Assembly (NCBI GenBank): GCA_018806915.1
Contig: JAGKQI010000102.1
Location: 1,302,001-1,366,000, forward strand
Direction of reading: 5' to 3'
Length of the DNA stretch: 64,000 nucleotides
Source of the DNA: Phytophthora colocasiae
Lineage: Eukaryota; Oomycota; Peronosporomycetes; Peronosporales; Peronosporaceae
Under the pieces are notes generated by a model. That model ran no database searches, was not told the DNA's origin, and saw nothing but the letters and a program-made list of their open reading frames with translations. Shown piece after piece: positions 49,709-61,246 of the stretch (positions are counted from its first letter, which is position 1; each line of letters starts with the position of its first letter). The translations under genes were made by a program, and so were the position numbers.

Positions 49709-49942
49709 TCAGGCAGCCTCTAGCGCCGACAATACAGCGGCGTAGCTTACGACGAACATGGAGCCAGCAACGGCTACACCGACGCCCAAGGACGGCAGAA
49801 ACCCCATACCTTGGTTACCGTCCAGATTATTATCAACAGCAGCAACCTGTTCGCGCGAACGTCGTGCCAACACTGGGGTGTGGCGGTTGACTACATTCGA
49901 GTGCAATTTCTCAGCCTGGGACTTCTCGAATGAACCTGACAT
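49709..49942 (-). CDS. small single-span protein of unknown function
   Basis: ATG 49942 to TGA 49709, 77 aa, no intron. A polar N terminus (MSGSFEKSQAEKLHSNVVNRHTP) precedes a Gly-rich hydrophobic segment (LPSLGVGVAVAGSMFVVSYAAVLSAL) that could span a membrane. Convergent with the membrane protein gene to its left (125 bp between stops). I do not recognise the family. Confidence 0.45.
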   Translation of the reverse strand: MSGSFEKSQAEKLHSNVVNRHTPVLARRSREQVAAVDNNLDGNQGMGFLPSLGVGVAVAGSMFVVSYAAVLSALEAA

Positions 49943-50206
49943 CTACAAGATGCAAGCACTACGTTACTTTGGTGGAATACAATACACAACGCAAACTTGT
50001 GGACGCACCTTACGATGCTGCATGGCGGCAGACATAGTGCGGTCTCCCGAGTTCTTCCTCATCGTTTAGGTAGATCTTGCTGCTTCAACACCACTTCAAT
50101 ACTGAAAGAAAGTCAAACGACCCTTAAAGATCTGCTGGCTTTTATCCAATCGCAACCGTGTGCATTCCAACAACAAACCAATCACAAAAAAGAAAGATAA
50201 TGACCA

Positions 50207-51749
50207 ATGATCTTGATGTGTTCGACGCGCGCCATCAATTCCAACAGTGCAATGATGTTGCCCTTCGGTCTTAGACTGGAGACGGTGGCGCTGACGCTGC
50301 AGACTACGACGCTGCTGTGGCTTTGGTGGATGCAATGGAAACCACACTTTGACAACGTAAAAAAAATCCAGGTACATCGCTGTCTTTAGAGTATCGTCAA
50401 TGGAATGTTGTGTTAAAAGCAAGTTGCCGTTTATTGTCGTTTATAGGAGCTGGAAAACGACGCAGCTAAGAAGGAGAAAGCTCGTGTAGATGAGCGACGA
50501 GGACGCGTAGCTGCAGAGAAGGTAGATTTCATATCAATGTCTATTGATTGCATTAATTATGTCTGACTTTTAATTGTAGGAATTGCGGCGTGTGATGGAA
50601 GAGAAGCTGAACACCAGCAAGGGCTGCTTTGTACAGCCTGTGGGAACAGTACGCTCCTGCTTCAGAGTTTGTTTAGGTGCGCAAACGTCTATTAAAACTT
50701 TCAATTTGAATAGACAGTTTCTGACTCATTGTGCTGAATGCAGGCACACCACGTCAAGGTTCGCTTGCACCATCTACACGGGCGAAGATTACCTTCCAGC
50801 GGAATATCTCTCCAGATACGTTAGTTGGGTTAGAAGACTTCAGCCACGTTTGGATCGTGTTTGTGTTTCACCAGAACACGAATGGCAAGAACACTCGAGC
50901 TCACGAGGGCCTCCGATCGGATAGCCATCGTCACACATTTCGGGTATGAGTTTGAAATTGGCATGCAGTATCTGTTGGGAATGTGATGCTTATCAATACT
51001 GTTGTCACTGACATTAGGCCAAGATATCCCCACCACTATTAAAGGAGCGTGTGGGTATCTTTTGTACGCGGTCGCCGCATCGACCCAACCCAATCGGAAT
51101 CACGCTGGCAAAAATTGAGAGCGTCGACATGCGCAAACGGACGGTGTATCTTTCTGGAGTTGATCTGCTAGACGATACCCCAGTCCTTGACATTAAGCCG
51201 TACATTTCAGGTACCCTCTACGAATCGGTGAAAAGTTAAAGTTCATTTACTAAACGTGGGTTGTACAGCTTACGATAGTCTCCCTGATGCACTCGCAGCA
51301 GACTGGATCTCCACCCCACAGCCGCCTGTCCAGTGCGTGCATTATGACCACTTCGTCGCTACATGTACTATTACTTTTACTAACAACTATGCTGCTTGCT
51401 TTTCAGAATTGAGTGGGAGTCGGACGATTTGGTTCCAACAATTCACAAGCTGTCCGAGAAGTCAGTACACTACCGCGGTGCTCCTGATACCTATATAGCT
51501 GCTATCGAAGAAGTGCTGCAAGTTGATGTCCGCAGCAAGTATCAGACCCGTCGGTGGACGTCCCCGGACTACGTGAACTACCAGATCATTGACAACGTTC
51601 GTGTGCAATATCGCTTTGCCCTATTGCCCCAACCTTCATCACCATCGAGTAGTACCAGCAAAATCGACACCGCACACATCCAGATCTCAGCAGTTGGGGA
51701 AGTGAAAGCTGTCGATTCTGTGCCATTAACGCAGGCGGATGGCAATTAG
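50207..51749 (+). CDS. TRMO: tRNA (N6-methyl-A37) methyltransferase TRMO/TsaA-type
   Basis: Seven exons: 50207-50371, 50447-50521, 50580-50676, 50744-50943, 51018-51210, 51269-51332, 51407-51749; phases agree, 378 aa. Start could be ATG 50207 or 50252. The TsaA/TrmO beta-barrel is clear: FVQPVGTVRSCF, GTPRQGSLAPSTRAKI, LEDFSHVWIVFVFHQN, KERVGIFCTRSPHRPNPIGIT, LSGVDLLDDTPVLDIKPYI. TrmO uses SAM to methylate t6A37 to m6t6A37 in tRNA-Thr. The N terminus has a hydrophobic helix (TLLWLWWMQW) and then a charged coiled coil (ELENDAAKKEKARVDERR), so the protein may be membrane-tethered, as in animal and plant relatives. The C-terminal ~115 residues are an accessory domain. Confidence 0.92.
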
Positions 51750-51889
51750 AGAATGCCAATCAAAAAGGCAACTTCAACTACAAGTAAACCCCCTCTATTG
51801 CATTTCACCAGATTCTATATTTGTTTCGATAGGTCCTCATTATTTTTAGTAAGTTATTTTCGCGCCAGCCGGAAGAGTCCAAGTCTGTC

Positions 51890-53292
51890 ATGGCCGCGAG
51901 CCTTCCGCCGACTACTTCCTCGACTCCAGCTACCCCCAGGTACAATCACTGTATTGCAGCCTCTGTTTTGCAGTATCCTTCAAGTCTGACTGGTTGGATG
52001 TTCTATTGCTTCGACTAGCGACTCCAATCCGGAGCTTGGCTCAAAAGCGAGTATGGCGCCGTCTACTATTGTCACCAACGCTGCTTCACCGGATAAATCT
52101 GGAGCACTACCAGCGCCAAAGGGAAACGTAGTGGATGAAGGTGAAGCTACTGCTGAGAAGCCTCCTGCGAGCAAAAGTAAAAGTAAGAGACGACGCGACA
52201 GAAACCCCAAGCCGAAGCCAAAGCCGAAGAGGGATAAGGCGCAATGCGTAGGCTACTACGTCGACGCTCTGGACAAGAAGATGTTGTGGGGAGAAGCCAG
52301 GATCATTCAGTGCAATTTGACCACTCAGAAGATCAAGGTGCACTTCGTTGGATGGAGCAAGAACTACGACCTTTGGACGGATCCCATGTCCATTACGGCA
52401 CACGGCCGCTACACGAGTGCGTTGGTTCATTTAGTGCATTGTTATAACCTGATCTGATGTATGGTGTATGTCGTTTTTGGCAGCCCGGACATGCGGCTCG
52501 AAGGACAAGAGCTGGGATGGCGACATGCACATGTTTGAAGACATGTTGGGCACAATTGAGGAGGCCACGTTCACACCTATCCCAGTGCCAGCAGAGAGTC
52601 AGCCACATATCACCCCGTCATCGAGTTCTGCTAAGAAGAAGGCCAGCAACAAGAAGAGGATGCCCACTGAGCAGAAGACTAAGCGTTCCACAGCGAGGAC
52701 CGAGCCTGAACCTCGACGTGAAAGATCCACTACGAGGCCCGAACCTGAACCTCGACCTGAAGGATCCACTACAAGGCCCGAACCTGAACCTCGACGTGAA
52801 GGATCCACTGCAAGGTACAATCCTGAGCGTCGTCGTGAAAGATTGCACTCGAAGAGAAAAGTTGTTGTGGAAACTCAAGAAAAGACTGCTTCAAGCGCTC
52901 CTACGACAGTAAATGCTACTGAGAGGAGTAGGCCACGCCAAGAATCTGTGCGTAGCTCGAAACGTGCAGCACCTGAGGTGAAGAAGACGAACGACAGCAC
53001 AGAAGAGAAGGAAAAGCTTCTACAAAGCTCTAAGAGACAGAAGCGAGAGAAAAAACAAGCTACAACTACGGCTGCTCCACCAAAACCATCGAGGGTCCGC
53101 CCGTCAAAGAAGAAGAAGACCCTTTCACCCCGTCAACTTCCCCTGTTTCGTGATCTAGAGCTGGATGACGGCACTGTGCTGGATTTCTCGGCCCAGCGCG
53201 AGGAGGCGCAAGGGGAACGAGATGCTATGAAAAGCTTTATCGATTCATGCGCTCTCATCTGGAAGAAGCAGCTAGCGCTATCTGTACAATGA
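51890..53292 (+). CDS. chromo-barrel (Tudor-knot) protein with basic repeat region
   Basis: Exons 51890-51939, 52019-52416, 52484-53292, in phase, 418 aa. The first short exon is supported because it brings a start codon in frame 11 codons above ATG 52053, which is the fallback start. After a basic Lys-Pro run (KPKPKPKRDKAQ) a chromo-barrel domain reads VGYYVDALDKKMLWGEARIIQCNLTTQ..VHFVGWSKNYDLWTDP, as in MRG15, MOF and MBT-like chromatin readers. The rest is disordered and very basic, with a 13-residue repeat (RPEPEPRREGSTT-type, three copies) and a short conserved-looking end (LPLFRDLELDDGTVLDFSAQ). Probably a nuclear chromatin-associated protein; partner unknown. Confidence 0.78.
52690..52815 (+). 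repeat. 39-bp tandem repeat inside the chromo-barrel gene
   Basis: About three imperfect 39-bp units coding RTEPEPRRERST, RPEPEPRPEGST and RPEPEPRREGST, followed by a degenerate fourth (RYNPERRRER). Confidence 0.75.
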
Positions 53293-53553
53293 GATGCGTG
53301 GCGGTGAAGTAGTAAATGTGATTCCTGGAAATGCTTTAAAGAAATCAAGCAAGCAAATGGAACCCCGTTCCTTCAAGGCAATGATATTTGTCACTGTGGT
53401 ATCTATCAATGGGTCTGGGCACGATCCCACATGGGAATGCGCCACGCTTAGCCAACTGATCGTTTCGAGGCTATTTCTCACACCTGCCAACGTGAGCCCA
53501 GGAGGTAGTTGCAAGTTCTCGGAGGACTATTCTCCCCAAGTATTCGATCACGA

Positions 53554-56500
53554 ATGGAGGAAACTAGAGAAGCCCCATCACGGCTGCTCCCATACGTGAA
53601 CGCCTCTCCGAGCATACAGCGACGTTTCTCCTTTACCCGTCAGGCACTTGACGAAATTGAAAAGGTAAGGAATTGTACTTTGAATACTAAAACATCAAGC
53701 TAATGGATCACATTACATTAGGGAAAGCAGAGTCCTGACAAGTCTCCTCGAAAGACATTTTCATCTCCATCAATGAGAGATACCATGGCCTCTCCAGGTT
53801 ATTGGAGTGATATTCGAGAAGAACGTCACGAAAAACAGCAGCAAGAATCAAAACCTGTGGTTGAAGTTGAGAACACCTCTCAAGCTGCAGCTAGTGAAAG
53901 CGACAACGTGTCGTTGATGCTAGATATCAAGCGGTTCTCTGAACGCTTCAGCGACGATGACAGCGATGGCTCGGAGTACTCATCAGTCCACTCAAATGAT
54001 GAGTGTTCGGAGGCATCCTCAGTCAATTCAAGCTCCCCACTATTGCGCCGTGAACCTCATGCCGCTGGGTTCAAGTCGTTGCACAGTGAGGCTAGTGAAC
54101 CATCATCCCTGGATAGTGTGGCTCGTCAAGATAAGCTTCTCGAAGGAATGGAAGGTGAGCCGATGTCACCATTCAGCTTTCAACCGTCACCACAGCACCA
54201 TCTGCCGCCAACATTCAGCCCCGGTAAGCTAGCGGGTAATGAAGATGATCTTCCAGACTGGCTGTGTGGACGTACGACGCTGTCTCCAATTGCTTCAACT
54301 ACAAAACCATCCTTACTTTCACCACAACAAATCGAGGATGAGATTCGTGTTGCCGTCGATTCAGCAGCAGCACGAGTACAACAAGAGCTGTGTCGCCGTC
54401 AGCAGTTCAACAGCGAGCTTCAATCCGCGGTAATGCATTCACCGACCCAAGGAGATGCTGAAAACCAGTCAGCCACGGCAAAACTGTTTTCAAGTGGTAA
54501 AGCCGACACCATCGAAGATGTTCACGCTGAGGACATACCTCGAGATCGAACTGATAATGAAATGCAACGGATCTCTGAGCCAGAAACCATTATGTATGAA
54601 GGAGAACAAGGTGATCTCTTGCTAGTGATGGAGGTTGTCATTGGTGATGGCCGAACGGAGACCATTGAGATTCACGAAGGAGACAATCCAGATGCCGTGG
54701 CTTCAGCTTTTGCTCTCAAACACTCGCTGCAACTTGATTCGGTGCCAAAATTGAGAGGACTGATCCAAGAGCAGCTTGACTCTCTAATTGAAGCAGAACC
54801 AGAGGAGCTCATACAAGCAGAACAGCCTCTTTCGGACGACTGGATCACTGACGCAGAATTCGATCAACTCTTGAATGTTACGTCTGCTCCCGTAACAGCA
54901 GAAGTTTGCCACCACCACATTGATCCAGAGTACCCGCCATATATTGATCAACCAGAGCTGGGAAATGGCCCACGACAGACGCATGAACGTGAAAACCATC
55001 GGGAATTCAACTACAATAATCTCATGGCTAGATATGGACATTATTCTCAGCATAGTGGCAAGGTTGATCCAGAACGTCGATCTCTATCGGGTGATACACC
55101 TGCACAGGCCACAGAATATACACGGTCGAATGAGCGCTCATCCACAGCGCCAGCTTTTACAACCAAAGCCAACAGTAGACGAGGCAACAACTCGAAGAAG
55201 AAACCCAACCTCGCAGATGCACCCGCGTATGAACGACTACATGCTCTAGCAGAGTCAAAAGACAAGTGGATTCAGCGTGCACAGAAAGCGAAGGCACTAG
55301 AGCAGGCTCGAGACGAGAGACGAATGCATCGAGTCGACGTGATGGCGGCGAAGTCGCGCGAGCTTGTAGCAAACCGTACAAATGGAGGCTATGCGCATAT
55401 TGGTGAGCGTCTACATGACGAGGCTCTGTCGGATATGGCCAAAAAGGTGCAGCGGCACGAGCGTCGAGCTGTAGAACGTGAACAACAGCAAGACTGGATG
55501 TGCCCTAAATGCGCTTTTGTGAACCAACACAGTGACGTTCGATGCCAGAATATCGTGGCTGTCGCTCAACAAAAATCGAAAACTCGACATCCTGCATCTC
55601 CAAATTCCGGACGTGGAGAAACCGGCAGTTCCTTCGGGTTCATGGAGTATCGTCCTGAGGTTCTTTGCGGACAGTCAAAGCCCGAGCGGCTTTTCCAGCC
55701 TACGCTGCTTACAGCTTCTGCAGGTGTCATGAAATCTGTGACTGCTAACAAGGAAAAATCAACTCGAGTGGCAAGTATGAGGCGTCAACGCCACAAAAAC
55801 GCTATTGAAGCCGAGTTCCAGCAAACCTGCCCGTTTAAGCCGAAAATTAACAACGTGTCGGAGGAGATCGTTCGCGAGAAACAGGAGACTGCTGCAGCTG
55901 CAGCAGCCTTGCATGGTGAGGCCCGACGACCGCGTAACCCACACCACGAGCTGTACGAAAATTCGTTCCAAGCTCGAGCTCTGCGCAACGAACGAGAGGA
56001 GGACTACTTCAGACAGTTCCCATTCAAGCCTGACATTGGTGTGAACGCACTTTGGGTAGCGCCCGATAAGTCTCAGAGCGATTTTGTCGAGCGCCTCGCA
56101 GTAGATAAATACCATGAGTTGGAGCGGAAGCGGGTAGCTCTCCATGATAAATACGCTCCAGATCGTGATCCACAAACAGGTAAAGAACTGTTCAAGCCTG
56201 AAATCGGTCGAGCGCCCGCGTTTTCAAGGAATAAGCAAGGGCTGCCTATTGGAGATTTCTTGCATGCTGCTCACCGGGAGCAACAGGATTACCATCGCTG
56301 GCTACGGGAAAGAGACCAGCAGGAGATAAAGAAGAAGTCTCAACAGACCTTTGTGTCGGAGGCTTCGCGCCACGCACTGGAGGCTCGAAAAGCAGATACT
56401 TGCTCCCGAATTTTCAACGCGCTTCTTGCATTATCGCGCCAGCAAACCGAAACAACTGCAGATGAGGGTGAAAAACAGGGGGAGGTGGTAATTCCAGCCC

Positions 56501-57435
56501 GAGTTGATATCACCACATTACCAAAAGAGATTTCACGCGTGGTAGCAATCGTGTTTGAGTACGCCAACCACGCACCAATCTCGCAGGAAGCTTTCTCCAA
56601 GTATATGGACCGCCTTGTGCATGAGGTGCCGGATATTACCTACTCCCATATCATCTTCCTAACCGAACATCTGAAGACTGGAAAAAACGATGGCCACCGC
56701 CACCAACAGCACCACTCGGACCCCGAAAAAGAAGCACTTGCAGCCGCCGAGCTAAAAGAGCTGACATTCCACCCGGTGATTGACAAGAACTCACGGGAAA
56801 TCGCTATGAAGCACGGTCGTGTGGCAGGCTCCAAGGTATTTAGCGCCCTAAACCAGTATTATGATCACTACCTTGAGCGGAAGGAGCAGCTTCGCAAGCA
56901 GCAACAGCACGAGTGGAAGAAGTCACACCCATTCCAGCCCACATTGGTCACGAAGGCAACCAAACGTGAGCCCGCTGCCGCTGCTTTCTATGACAAAATC
57001 CGCACGGGTAATGGCGAAGACTCCAGGAACGCTGTAACATGGGGAGCTACAGCCTCCTTGTCATCAGCCCCGTTATCACAGCGTAACGTTAATGTGACTG
57101 TACCCCCTCCTGCCCCTCTTCAAACAGCACTCACGAACGCAAGACCTTGTGTCCGTCCAATTGAAATCGAGCGCAACAGATTTTACACCGCTGCAACAAT
57201 CGAGGAGATCTCAATGGATGGTACATCAGGGAATATTTCGAGAAGCTCGTCGAGCTCGCAGCTAGAAGACGCCGAACTCACGTCCCGAGTGCTCGCAGCG
57301 CTGGACGAAAAGCCTGCGTCTCCAGTACAAACTGCGTACTTGGCAAAGACTCTGTCGAGCTCGAGTCTATCAGGAGGTAAAGCGTGCTCGGTACGATCAC
57401 CAGAAGAGTCTACTTTGAACGGCACTTCAAGTTGA
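53554..57435 (+). CDS. large FxPxI-repeat protein with partial RanBP2-type finger
   Basis: Exons 53554-53664 and 53722-57435, in phase, 1,274 aa. The N-terminal third is acidic and Ser-rich. A finger-like motif, WMCPKCAFVNQHSDVRCQN (~residue 600), follows the RanBP2 pattern W.C..C...N but lacks the fourth Cys. The rest carries at least six copies of an F-x-P-x-[IL] motif in charged surroundings: LFQPTLL, PFKPKIN, PFKPDIG, LFKPEIG, TFHPVID, PFQPTLV, the later ones separated by coiled-coil segments rich in KQRE. Such motif repeats occur in uncharacterised protist proteins; no function is known to me. Codon use and a single intron support one gene. Confidence 0.75.
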
Positions 57436-57555
57436 AGCACCATCAATCAATGGCAGACGTTATGGAATTATGGAACACATAACCTATCTTATGTCAACCT
57501 CCATATGCTATTTTATAGGATTTTATTTTGGTGACCATGAAACCCATTACGGGTA

Positions 57556-59824
57556 ATGCGAGCAACTGAGGTGGTGCATCCGGTCAGCGGGACGACGATG
57601 GCGGCGCCGCCTCATAAGACCACGTATGTGCTGTATTCGCTAGTCGGAGAGGAGATGGAGCCTGTACAGGAGAGCAAGCCTCAACGCGCACCTGACGCGA
57701 ACTGGAATGCTTTTCTGCTTCCCCTTCCGCCTGCCGGAGGTCGCGTGACCCTTTCGGATGTGCAAATGGCCTTCCCATTAGGCAGTAACTTCCACTTCGC
57801 TTTTCGGTGTGAGGATGGCGCGTACCTGGACCTGACTAACCCGGAGTCGGCAGTTCCGTTCTGCGGGCGCAAGATTCTGGCTCGTATTACGCCGCTGGAT
57901 GAAGAACCCGGTGTCGAGTATCTCCACTACCAGGAACCCCGTTCTGCTGCCCCATCTTCTGTCCGAGCACAAATTCCATCAGTGGCAAAGCTGCGCACGG
58001 AGAGCTATGGTAGCAGCACGGCGGAGCGTCATCGTGATGACTATGAAGAGTTCGAGTCCACGACGTACGAGTCCCAGGGTAAGAGAGGAGGGGTACTTCT
58101 TGCTGCTGAGATACTGATAACATTACTTGTGGTGCTTTAGACGAAGAACCACCGGCACCAGTTGTACGTTCGCCGTCACGTGATAAAATGCGAAAGGAAC
58201 AGCAAGCAGAAAGTGACTGGAACCGCAACAGCTATCAGGGTGGCGACAGTGGATACCAGAACGCTGGTGATGAAAATCGCGGCTCACGATTCGGTCGCGA
58301 GGATCGATACGATTCAGGCTCCCGTCAATCGTCAGAATGGGCCGATGCAGGCAAGGATGCACAAGCTTATCTCCGGAAACAGACCGAACAAGCATACGAC
58401 TTCGCCAAGAAGATTTCGATTGAGGATGCCAAGAAGGGTGCATCAGAGACAGCCAAGAAAGCAAAAAAGTGGGGTGGATCCTTGCTGTCATCAATCAGTG
58501 CGACTATTTCCAACGCTAGTGCCAACGTCACGAAGGTGATGTTTCTTGCTAATTTGTACAGTGTGGTTACCCAGCGCTCATGAAGGCTTAACTTTCTTTT
58601 GTGCGTTGGTCACAGAGCGAAACCATTCAAGTTGGTGGTGTTACTGTGCAAGTTGTTCGGCTTCTTGCCGAGGGTGCATATGCTCAAGTTCTTCTGGTTC
58701 GGTCAGCGGCTACCAACGAAACTTTTGCTCTGAAGCGGATTCTCTGTCAGTCGCAAGAAGTTGAAAATGACGTACAGATGGAGCTCCAAGTCTTCCGCGT
58801 ATGGATTCAGCTGGCTTTGAGGTTCATACTCAGTAACAACTACTAACACTTTCTATTCCTTGGCAGTCCGTCAAACACCTCAATATTATGCCACTGGTAG
58901 AGTTTTCAGAGGCTCGGGTCCAGCAAGGGATGGAGGTACGAGCTGATGCGATGGCTTGGACATAACATTAACTGACGGTTGTATTTTGTTCGTCCATACT
59001 AGTTTTACTTTTTGGTCCCGTACTTCGAGCGTGGGAGCCTGTGGGATGCAATCAACGCTGCGTGCCAATCATCCTCACCTCTGTGGCCGTTCACACAGCG
59101 CACAGCACTGCATCTCTTTCATGGCATTTGTGCGGGTGTGTTAGCACTGCACCGTGCGGGTTTCTGCCATCGAGATATTAAGCCGCACAACATCCTGCTG
59201 TCTTCGTCGTCTACTGGAGAAGATTTCCTTGCGTACATCCCAGTGGTGACAGACTTTGGCAGTTGTGCTCCAATTCGAGTTGAGGTGAACTCGCGCCGGA
59301 ATTCGCTCGAGCTGCAAGACGAGGCAAACCGTAAAAGCTCAGCCCCATACCGCGCGCCCGAACTATTCGAGCCAACGGTTGACGTTGCGCTGGATGGACA
59401 ATCTGATGTGTGGTCTCTTGGTTGCGTGCTGTAAGTGTTGTACAGTGTTGGATACTCTGTCTGGACGAGAATGCTAACTTTGAATGTGTTGTGTCCAGAT
59501 ACTCGATGGCATTTGGAACGAGCCCTTTCGAGCACCCGAGAGAGGTATGTGTGCGCTTATCACGCGGGAATAAGTTGTAGGTTTTCTTAATGGATCTTTG
59601 TTTTATCTGCCACTCAGGGCTTCATGAAGCTGGCGTGTTTGAACGGCAGGGTATCATTCCCACCCGAGCAAGGCGGTGTTGTGCACCACCGGGGCACACA
59701 GTTTACAACCGAGTTCTGTGACTTCATCCGTGATATGTTGCACACAAACCCTGAAGAGCGGCCATCGGTTCTTGACGCACTCGAGTTTACTGAGGAGCTC
59801 CTGAATGACGAGGTTCAGCGATAA
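57556..59824 (+). CDS. DIX domain-protein kinase fusion
   Basis: Seven exons: 57556-58078, 58141-58535, 58616-58798, 58867-58935, 59003-59430, 59499-59544, 59618-59824; all phases fit, 616 aa. The N-terminal ~100 residues resemble a DIX domain (TTYVLYSLVGEEMEPV, GGRVTLSDVQMAFP, NFHFAFRCEDGAYL, VPFCGRKILARI), the head-to-tail polymerising module of Dishevelled and Axin. A polar linker with a helical AKK repeat follows, then a Ser/Thr kinase (~310-616) of the NAK/STK16 type: LLAEGAYAQVLLV, FALKRI, HRDIKPHNILL, DFGSC, SAPYRAPELF, SDVWSLGCVLYSMAFGTSPFE. All catalytic residues (Lys, HRD, DFG) are present. Starting at the second ATG (MAAPPHKTT) is possible. Confidence 0.85.
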
Positions 59825-60034
59825 GGTCTACACCGGTTTAGTTTCTCTTTCGACTTCATCATCAAGCTTTCAAATACACCGCTCAAGTTGGCAAGACAAA
59901 TCCAAATAAAGTTACTTCGTGTTAAGTGGACTAACCTCAAAACTCAGCAGCGCACTCCTTGCAAACACGAGAGCTGTTTAAAGAGAAAACGAAAGAGAGC
60001 AAGGTGCGCTGGGACGTACTCGTCAGCCCACGGT

Positions 60035-60682
60035 TTAGGCCAAGTAAGTGGCAACAAGACCAGCCACCACTGCCAAAGCAGCCGACATCGTAGTCGTAAT
60101 AGTCGCAGCACTGGATCCAGTTGACGCTGAGCTGTCAGAATTCGTGCTGCTTGCCGTAGAGGGGGCGTCAGTAGCTCCTGGAGCAGCGAAAGAGGCAGAA
60201 CCAGAGGTGACGCTCCAGCTCACGGAGCCACTGCTGTCTGATGAAGACGAGTTAGTGGGGCTGATGCCGCAGTATTCGAGCAACTTCTTGGCCGAATATT
60301 GCAAGCCCCAGAGCTCGTAGCGGCAATTGGGCAGCTCGTTGTACAGTTCCTGAAGCGCGGCCTTGCAGGACGCCGTCTCGCACATCTGGGCAGCATCAGC
60401 CGTCGTCACCTGCAGCATCGTACCGGACTGCAAGCTCAGCGCCTCCTCGCATTGTGCCTCGCGCTGGTTCGACGTCAATGTGGTCTGGGCGTCGTTCAGC
60501 TCCGTCGAGTTGCACTCGGCAATAGCAGCGAGTTCCGCTGGCAAGGAGGCCGAGCCGGAGCCCGACGCAGACGCCAACGACGCAGTCGAAGATCCAGACG
60601 TAGTCTGGGCAGAGGCGACGGTAGCGACGGTAGCGACGGTAGCGACGGTAGCCAGAAGCAGCACGGGCGTGAAGGTTCGCAT
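60035..60682 (-). CDS. elicitin-like protein with Ser/Ala-rich tail (likely GPI-anchored)
   Basis: Single exon, 215 aa; start at ATG 60682 chosen for its signal peptide (MRTFTPVLLLATVATVATVATVASA). After a short Ser/Gly-rich spacer comes the six-cysteine elicitin core (AEC, AQC, QMC, ASC, PNC, EYC) with LPNCRYELWGLQYSAKKLLEYCG. A Ser/Thr-rich segment and a C-terminal hydrophobic helix (MSAALAVVAGLVATYLA) point to GPI anchoring at the cell surface. It is followed, in the same direction from upstream, by a second elicitin-like gene 82 bp away that shares CRYELWGL.YSA.KLL..CG; the two are a tandem duplicate pair. Confidence 0.9.
   Translation of the reverse strand: MRTFTPVLLLATVATVATVATVASAQTTSGSSTASLASASGSGSASLPAELAAIAECNSTELNDAQTTLTSNQREAQCEEALSLQSGTMLQVTTADAAQMCETASCKAALQELYNELPNCRYELWGLQYSAKKLLEYCGISPTNSSSSDSSGSVSWSVTSGSASFAAPGATDAPSTASSTNSDSSASTGSSAATITTTMSAALAVVAGLVATYLA
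60612..60652. repeat. 9-bp tandem repeat in a signal peptide
   Basis: Four copies of cggtagcga (plus strand); on the minus strand they code the repeated Ala-Thr-Val of the elicitin-like signal peptide. Length changes would be in frame. Confidence 0.8.
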
Positions 60683-60764
60683 AGCGGAGGAGGTTGGTTG
60701 CGCGGATGCGGGAAAAATTGCAAATGCCGAAAGAGCCGGGGACGCATTTTTTAGTCTTTGTGTC

Positions 60765-61166
60765 CTACAGATGCGTGCCAATTAGCGAGACGATGCCGCA
60801 GTGATTGAGAAGCTTGGCAGCAGAGTACTTGAGCCCCCAGAGCTCGTAGCGACAGCTGGGCAGCGTGAAGAGCAGAATCCGCAGCGCGTTGAGGCAGCTC
60901 TGTTCTCCACAGAGCTCAACCGCAATGTTGGCAGACTGGAGTAACATGCCAGGTTTGATGTCGAACTTTGCCTCACATCGCAGCGTGTTAGGCTCCGTGG
61001 TGAGGATAACTTCCCCGAGCTTTAACTGGTCGTGGGTGCATTCTGGGATGTCATAGAAGACCGTGGTAATGGCAGTCTCCGTCTCGTTCGACGCGTCGAC
61101 AATGATTGAACAAGCAGCAGCAACGTGAAGAAGGAGGATAACGAACAGGTGAGCAAGCGATGCCAT
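60765..61166 (-). CDS. elicitin-like protein, short form
   Basis: Single exon, 133 aa. A signal peptide (MASLAHLFVILLLHVAAA) precedes a short spacer and the six-cysteine elicitin core (PEC, LRC, ELC, QSC, PSC, NHC), ending soon after SCRYELWGLKYSAAKLLNHCG with no Ser/Thr tail and no anchor, so it should be secreted freely. It lies just upstream of the anchored paralog at 60035-60682 on the same strand. The core is diverged from canonical secreted elicitins, so sterol binding cannot be assumed. Confidence 0.88.
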   Translation of the reverse strand: MASLAHLFVILLLHVAAACSIIVDASNETETAITTVFYDIPECTHDQLKLGEVILTTEPNTLRCEAKFDIKPGMLLQSANIAVELCGEQSCLNALRILLFTLPSCRYELWGLKYSAAKLLNHCGIVSLIGTHL

Positions 61167-61246
61167 GAAGTCATTACGATTTTAGTCCCGCTGAAGCAAA
61201 TCAGGTCGATCTGACACAGAATCCGCTGTCCAACGCAAGTTGCGCT

